From the NCBI RefSeq assembly GCF_033958435.1, contig NC_134142.1, positions 100,139,001-100,203,000 of the forward strand: a stretch of DNA of 64,000 nucleotides, written 5' to 3'. Of this stretch, positions 58,301 through 64,000 are shown in pieces. The notes beneath the pieces are model-generated. The model was not told the DNA's origin, made no database searches, and saw only the letters and a list, made by a program, of their open reading frames with translations. Both the position numbers and the translations under genes were made by a program. The number at the start of each line of letters is the position of its first letter. The first letter of the stretch is position 1. This DNA is from Carettochelys insculpta. Taxonomy: Eukaryota; Chordata; Testudines; Carettochelyidae.

Positions 58301-58736
58301 GGCTACGTCTACACGTGCCCCAAACTTCAAAATAGCCACGCAAATGGCCATTTCGAAGTTTACTAATGAAGCGCTGAAATGCATATTCAGCGCTTCATTA
58401 GCATGCGGGCGGCCGCGGCACTTTGAAATTGACGCGGCTTGCCGCCGCGCGTCTCATCCAGACGGGGCTCCTTTTCGAAAGGACCCCGCCTACTTCGAAG
58501 TCCCCTTATTCCCATCAGCTCATGGGAATAAGGGGACTTCAAAGTAGGAGGGGTCCTTTCGAAAAGGAGCCCCGTCTGGACGAGACGCGCGGCGGCAAGC
58601 CGCGTCAATGTCAAAGTGCCGCGGCCGCCCGCATGCTAATGAAGCGCTGAATATGCATTTCAGCGCTTCATTAGTAAACTTCAAAATGGCCATTTGCGTG
58701 GCCATTTCGAAGTTTGGGGCACGTGTAGACATGGCC
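58301..58736. mobile_element. 436-bp near-perfect palindromic MITE, copy 1
   Basis: Ends GGCTACGTCTACACGTGCC and, reverse complemented, GGCCATGTCTACACGTGCC, flanked by TAA on both sides (58298-58300, 58737-58739), the classic Harbinger 3-bp duplication. The two halves are inverted copies almost throughout, meeting near 58517 at CATCAGCTCATG. TTCGAA is intact about five times and decayed to TTCAAA/TTTGAA about as often. Overlapping open frames on both strands mirror each other because of the palindrome and are not genes. Confidence 0.92.
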
Positions 58737-58739
58737 TAA

Positions 58740-59478
58740 AAGGCTCATTACAAGCTTCTAAGGATTCCAATAGATGCCTGGGAGTTGAGCACTGTCTTCC
58801 ACCCACTGGCATCATTAGGTTCCTACATGCGCTTAAAAATCCAGCTGTAGGACAAGATTTAGCCCATACAGAGCCTTTAAATAGATCCCACTGACAATGA
58901 ACCAACAGAACATGATTTATTTTCATGTAAAAAAGGGATTATGCATATAAAATTCAAACACGTGTACACCATTACCTATCTATCTATATAAATTAAGCCC
59001 CTTGCTTCGGTGTCACTAACTAATTTAGTAGGTATGAAAAAAATGCACTTCTCTTGTTTAATGTTTGTTTTACTTTGCTGCACTTCATTCAGCTGATTTA
59101 TTTCTAGGTTTTTCTGTAGCAGCCATTACCTGAAGTATGTGAGAACAATAATAAAGTTAGTTTCATTACACTCAGCATTGCAATGAAAGATATTTTTAAT
59201 ATTCCCATTTTGGAGATGGTAAAGTAATGCAGAGACAGATCTTTGTATATGACTTGTTCAGAGTGATGCAGGAAGTCTGGCAGAAATAGGATGATGACCA
59301 AGGTCTCCAAAAATCTAGTTCAGTGCTTTCTTTATTTGGATGCTCAGATGAAACTTGTGAATTTCTTTTCCCTTTAGAGTTAATTTTGATACCATGCACT
59401 TTCACAACATTGCAAAGTAATGTTTACATTTAAAAGTGTTTCTTCATTTTTTGTTTTAACTTCTAATTAAAGCCTCAA
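58740..59478. other. anonymous AT-rich DNA between the two palindromic MITEs
   Basis: No gene seen. Confidence 0.5.
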
Positions 59479-59917
59479 GGGCTATGTCTACACTAGCCCC
59501 AAACTTCGAAATGGCCACGCAAATGGCCATTTCGAAGTTTACTAATGAAGCACTGAAATGCATATTCAGCACTTCATTAGCATGTGGGCGGCCACGGCAC
59601 TTTGAAATTGACGCACCTCGCTGCCGCATGGCTCGTCCCAACGGGGCTCCTTTTCAAAAGGACCCCGCCTACTTCAAAGTCCCCCCTTTTTCCCATCTGC
59701 TCATGGGAATAAGGGGACTTCAAAGTAGGCGGGGTCCTTTCGAAAATGAGCCCCCTCGGGACGAGCCGCGCGGCGGCGAGGTGCATCAATTTCGAAGTGC
59801 TGCAGCCGCCCGCATGCTAATGAAGCGCTGAATATGCATTTCAGCGCTTCATTAGTAAACTTCGAAATGGCCATTTGCATGGCCATTTCGAAGTTTGGGG
59901 CTAGTGTAGACACGGCC
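59479..59917. mobile_element. 439-bp near-perfect palindromic MITE, copy 2
   Basis: Ends GGCTATGTCTACACTAGCCC and, reverse complemented, GGCCGTGTCTACACTAGCCC. The interior matches copy 1 along its whole length, including TTTACTAATGAAG, GCATATTCAGC and the central ATGGGAATAAGGGG segment. TTCGAA is intact about six times. The 3-bp duplication is unclear (CAA against AAG). It lies 742 bp from copy 1. Confidence 0.9.
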
Positions 59918-60934
59918 AAGAAGATATTAAATAACTAAGGACATAGACAATTAATATATGGTTGGAAAAGGAACAACTTTAATTTAAACGTTTACCTTTT
60001 GTAAAGCCTATATTGTACCTTAATATAAGTGATATTGGCGTATATCTAGTGATTGTTATATACAGTGACTTTCTTGTAAAAAAAGAGGAGCCAGAACTAA
60101 GCTGGCTCTCCTCCCTGACCCTCAGCCAATCCTATGGCTGGGGTTGCTGAGGTACCACTACTCAGTACTGGCAAGAACCAACACAGAAAAAGGACTGGAT
60201 ATACACCAGTGTAACTCCACTGATATCTATGGTGCTATCCTTATTTATATCACATGATTCACACTCAATGTCTCTTCAAATGAGTACATTAGCTTGAATT
60301 TAATGCAGATATTCTCCACACAAACAGAATGTAATTAAACTCTGAGTTTCTCCATCATAAAATATATACTGCTTCAAATAGTGAGACTAAAAAGTGGTGT
60401 AATATATACATGTTCGATTCCAAAAAGAGAATGCGGAACTTACTGGAAAATGCAGCCTTAGGATAGCAGTAATTTTAATTCCAATAATTTCTGCTGTTTT
60501 ATACACTATTCCTGTTATGAGTACCCAGAATAATATTAATGTGTCACATATTATGTCTTGCAGGGAAAATGTGTCACTATAAATTGATATTTGTCGTAAC
60601 TTTGAAGAATCTAGGATTTCTAGAACCATTTGTTTTTCATTTACTGAAAACAGAATGTATTCATATAATAAGGAAAAAGATGCAAGATTATGTTTACTGA
60701 ACCAGCCTCTCCCCTCAATTACAGTCATGTAAACACAGTGTAATTGAGGACAAGAACTGGCCCGCTATCTCTCTTTCATGCAGAATGAAACTTCTAGGAC
60801 TGTTAAAAGATAACATCTTTTTTAGTGTCTGTATGTTAATAAGCCAGTCTTTGAATATAAGAAGATTCATATTCTACATCAATGATCCACTGCCAGATAT
60901 AAATTCACTAGCTAGATTTCCTCCTTCATGACAT
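59918..60934. other. anonymous AT-rich DNA
   Basis: No gene seen. A short 'acaccagtgtaactccactga' old dispersed fragment lies near 60204. Confidence 0.5.
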
Positions 60935-61607
60935 TGTGATAGGGTCAGGCCAGATGGCCACAAGAAAGTAATAAAGCAAGGACTACCCCAGGTTAATTAA
61001 GACACCCTGAGTCGAGCAAGAACCTGCATTAACTAATGGACACAGTTACATTGATGAAGACAAGTGGAGGCAATCTAGAATGTACTAGAACCATTTGAGG
61101 CAGTTAGGTCTGATTAGGACACATGGAACCACTCAAGGACCATCTGGAACTTGCTAAAAGCCTCCCCTTTTGTCACTTTAACAGCACCAGGACGTATCTG
61201 TGGAGAACAGGAAGTGTAGAGATGCCAGTCAGCTATCTGGAGGGAACCCGCAGGTGCAGAGCAGAGGACAGGGGAGCCCTGCCTGAGGAAGAGCTCCTTC
61301 AGGCCCCAAAAGTCCAAGGGTGGTAAATCCTTATTAGAGAGGGAAAGACTGAGTTGCGAAATATAGACTAGTGCCTCCACATCTGCAGGTCAATAAAGAC
61401 CAATTTTTTTTCCTCACAATGCCAATGTTGTGAGTGGCTAAATCAGACTATGTCTTGCTCCTGAAGTAAAGGTGGTAGCCTGTCGTGAGCCACTGTGGCA
61501 AGCAATTAGACCATGAGTTGACATTTTGCACAGATGGGGAGAGAGATTACTCAGCCTACCACCACCCAGAGCAGAACCCACTCTGTGAAATAAGGAGCTT
61601 TGTCACA
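60935..61607 (+). mobile_element. solo LTR, 673 bp, of an endogenous retrovirus
   Basis: Starts TGTGATAGGG and ends GCTTTGTCACA, with inverted TGTGA/TCACA ends as in the LTR at 6191-6614. AATAAA at 61392-61397 sets the + orientation. The flanks ACAT and ATAT could be a 4-bp duplication with one mismatch. No internal viral genes are present. Confidence 0.68.
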
Positions 61608-61939
61608 ATATGTAAACCTTCTTTATTTCCCGCTCTGTAAACCTATTTTTTTCTTTGGTACTGATAGAACATGTACTCTATGTGCATCAATTAGGCAAAG
61701 GACTAATGAACTGATTTCTACAATGCAAGAAAGGTGCGAATACAAGCTACAAGATACTCAACAAAATGTAACTAAACAATCACATACGCAATGGTGGCAT
61801 CAAGATAAATCCTTTTTGTGCAGTTTCAGTTCAGTATCTATTAAACAATCTAAAACTATTAAATACTGTTCTGCAAAAAAAATTACCTGAATGGCCATGA
61901 TTCAAGCGAAGGTTCAAAATAAGAATAAAAAAGTCCATT
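61608..61939. other. anonymous DNA, no gene seen
   Basis: An open frame at 61600-61890 lacks any conserved feature. Confidence 0.45.
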
Positions 61940-62130
61940 CTGTATCACCAAAGGTCCAACTAGTACCTTGTTTCCTGTCTTCTGACAGTGGCCAATTCCA
62001 GGTACCCCAAATGGAATGAACAGAACAAGTAATCATCAAGTCATCTATTCTCCGTTGCCCATTCCCAGCTTCTGGCAAACTGAGGCTAAGGACCTCTGCC
62101 TATCCCAGATAATAACATGGCATGTCAGAT
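61940..62130 (-). mobile_element. L3-like LINE 3' tail on -
   Basis: On - it reads GACTTGATGATTACTTGTTC, then GGAATTGGCCACTGTCAGAA and GACAGGAAACAAGG, the conserved 3' region of L3-like elements. The longer L3-like copy at 17440-20510 ends with the start of the same tail. Confidence 0.78.
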
Positions 62131-62387
62131 CAGGTTGCTTCATGTCTGATTTAGAAAAATAATTTATGTTCATTTCCCTTGCAATGTACATTCTCACTTT
62201 GGATTTCTTGGAATTCATCCTAAGTATATAAAAATATTAGCCAGCCAATGATAGGACAGAAAGTAAACTCCGTCATATCCGGCAGTCTGGAGACCGGTAT
62301 ATTCTGGATAATAGAGAGGTATACCTAGCAATGCATAACAATACAGAAAAACAAGATTAGATATTAATAAACAAACAAAAAAAAGTA

Positions 62388-63045
62388 TCATCATCAATAA
62401 TAACCATGGGCCCATTAGCATCGGACAGCTTCCTCACTATTTCCTTCCATCTCTCTCTGTCCAGTGTGGAGTAGCTTAGTTTCTGTAGACTAGCTCCATA
62501 CCAACCTACTATATCATCTACCCATTCTGTGTGGTACTCCTCTCCTATCTGAACTTTCCATTACGATGTATACCAGGGTCTTGACTTTTTGTTGGTCATT
62601 CATTCTGCAGATATGCCCAAACAGCTGTAACTTCCATTGTATAACCTTCTGCTGTAGGTTCTCTTTCGGCTGTACCTTCCTATGTAATTCCTTGTTGGTG
62701 ACCTTCTTGATATATCCCTGTTCTCAGTATCTTTCTATGACAACTCCTCTGGAACACCAATCCCTTCTCTTTGAATCTTTCGTTATCACCCATGTCTCAC
62801 ATCCATACAACATGCTGCTGAATACACACATTTTCAAGATGCTCAGCTGAATTCCTAAGCTTATCACTTTGCTTTTCCAGATTTTATCCCTCACCTTCAA
62901 ACTCATTCTTTTCACTATTCTAGTCTCTATTCCCTTCTTACAGTCTAGATCACACATCATGTTGCTCCCCAGGTACATGAACTTCTCTAAGTTCTCTAGT
63001 TCGATCCCATCTACAATGATCTTCCTAACAGAAGTATTGTACACT
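62388..63045 (-). pseudogene. LINE ORF2 C-terminal remnant (post-RT region)
   Basis: Read on -, the frame from 63044 gives IIVDGIELENLEKFMYLGSN, KKGIETRIVKRMSLKVRDK and MLYGCETWVITKDSKR, then after frame changes GHICRMNDQQKVKTLVY and ERWR-like sequence toward 62440. This is the segment that follows the reverse transcriptase in RTE/I-type LINEs and differs from the CR1, L2 and L3 pieces here. The 3' end carries TATTATTGATGATGATA, a trinucleotide-type tail. The catalytic domain is absent and the exact clade is uncertain. Confidence 0.75.
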
Positions 63046-63059
63046 GCAAACTTATAGTG

Positions 63060-63850
63060 TATTTGCCATATTTATTTGTATTTACTTTCACTGTACTGTA
63101 CTTATGGAAAATGTGACTAAAATTATTTATGATTAAAACACCAGTTATTTGAGAGTTCTGGGTAATAGAATGCCAGATATGAAAGAGTATACTGTATTAG
63201 AATAGGTTTCTAGAATATGGCCACACTCATTCCCTTTAGAAGAGTCAATGAAAAACAGCAGCCCAATTCTTTAACTTGTATGATGCACAAAAAGTGATTT
63301 TCCACAATTTTTTTTCAGTACAGCACTTAGTTCTCAATGAAGAAAAGGACGTAAGAGCTAGTGAAAAACTGACACTTTCCTCCCACCGGCAAGCACCAAG
63401 CCCAGTGCTTTCAAATTAGTGGCTGCTACTATTCAACAGCCCATAAGATTTTGACGTATTTTTTTTTCCAAAATCCGATAAGCCTGGAGAAAGAAGATTG
63501 CTTTTTGTAATAATAGGACTAATTACACACAAAGTAGGCTGAAGGGCAGCACAAGACAAACAAGATTAAAAAAGCAGTTAGAAGTGTGAAAGAAGATCTT
63601 GATTATAGCAAACTCCCAAGGTTACCCAGTAGAGATATAACAGGAGGTTTAACACAAGTTAAGATACAAAAAGGGAAAGGGAGATGTACTAGAACTAAAC
63701 CACCAAATGACATTCTAAACTGATCATCTCTCATGAATCAGCCTATGCAATTCTCTTCAGAAGACTGTTTTTCTCTGGCACATTCATAATTGGTAACAAG
63801 GAAACAAATAAGTAATCTACACTGTCATTTGAGAATAAAAAGGGAAAGTA
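63060..63850. other. anonymous DNA with an old repeat scrap
   Basis: About 63105-63200 contains GTTCTGGGTAATAGAATGCC-like sequence related to the ends of dispersed turtle elements. No gene seen. Confidence 0.45.
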
Positions 63851-64000
63851 AACACACTCATCCCTCGCTCTACAACCAGAATGGGTTCCCAACTTTGTGC
63901 TGGTAAGCGAAAACTCATAAAAGGGGCACTAAATTCTCGTTAAAATACATAAGAGTCTCTGATTGGTTCCTAGAGCTCAGCAAAGGAGTGGCAGCATGTG
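63851..64000. mobile_element. start of a dispersed repeat, cut by the window edge
   Basis: ACTCATCCCTCGCTCTACAA and GAATGGGTTCCCAACTTTG resemble the start of a widespread turtle repeat of the 'tccctcgctatac' type. Only one end is in the window, so class and ends cannot be checked. Confidence 0.4.

Noticed and set aside
58344..59919. Repeated frames containing HFEIDA and RGPFEKEP-like segments on both strands
   Set aside because: They lie inside the palindromic MITEs and appear on both strands because of the inverted structure; no domain is present.

Overview
This window is vertebrate nuclear DNA, most likely from a turtle. The evidence is its mix of repeats: CR1 and L3-like LINEs, an L2-like LINE, a tRNA-derived SINE with the GTATCAGAGGGGTAGCC head typical of cryptodiran turtles, a Penelope-like element with a GIY-YIG endonuclease, and many DNA transposons sharing the terminal motif GGCYRYGTCTACAC. 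I recognise no host protein-coding exon, tRNA, rRNA or other cellular gene. The single-copy parts are AT-rich and look intronic or intergenic. Every protein-like reading frame I can support belongs to a transposable element, and all are broken.

Layout. 1-4868: anonymous DNA with one MITE (1527-1947). 4874-9399: Harbinger copy A, with a Myb/SANT-like gene on + and a DDE transposase on -, converging, plus a solo LTR (6191-6614) inside the Myb-gene intron. 10068-10235: MIR-like SINE. 11337-14877: a 3.5 kb CR1 on -, with ORF1 and ORF2 remnants. 17440-20510: an L3-like LINE on +, split by a MITE (18247-18631) and a SINE piece (20105-20187). 20562-21612: a solo LTR. 22727-29236: two MITEs, a 10-bp-flanked element and a SINE palindrome (27192-27405). 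29690-30545: the Penelope-like fragment between inverted repeats. 30580-32500: decayed L2-like LINE. 33469-33881: MITE. 34241-37739: Harbinger copy B, same orientation as A but without the Myb DNA-binding exon. 38-49 kb: mostly anonymous, with a GAAA microsatellite, a small hAT-like MITE, another MITE and a 3' CR1 fragment (44180-45003). 49158-51358: a 2.2 kb non-autonomous TIR element. 54685-55130: a hAT-like element with a perfect 8-bp target duplication. 56305-56622: MITE. 58301-58736 and 59479-59917: two large palindromic MITEs. 60935-61607: a third solo LTR. 61940-63045: L3-like tail and LINE RT C-terminus on -. The right edge cuts into another repeat.

How the parts relate. The two Harbinger copies show the two-protein design of this superfamily: a DDE nuclease with an N-terminal helix-turn-helix region, and a Myb/SANT-like partner with a C-terminal coiled region. 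Their termini and TTCGAA-rich subterminal palindromes resemble those of several MITEs here, so the Harbinger lineage is a plausible source of the enzymes that moved them (inference). The Penelope-like fragment's inverted terminal repeats match the tail of the SINEs in the window, which raises the possibility that the SINEs borrowed Penelope-type machinery. That link and the shared inactivating stop codon in both transposase copies are the observations most worth following up.
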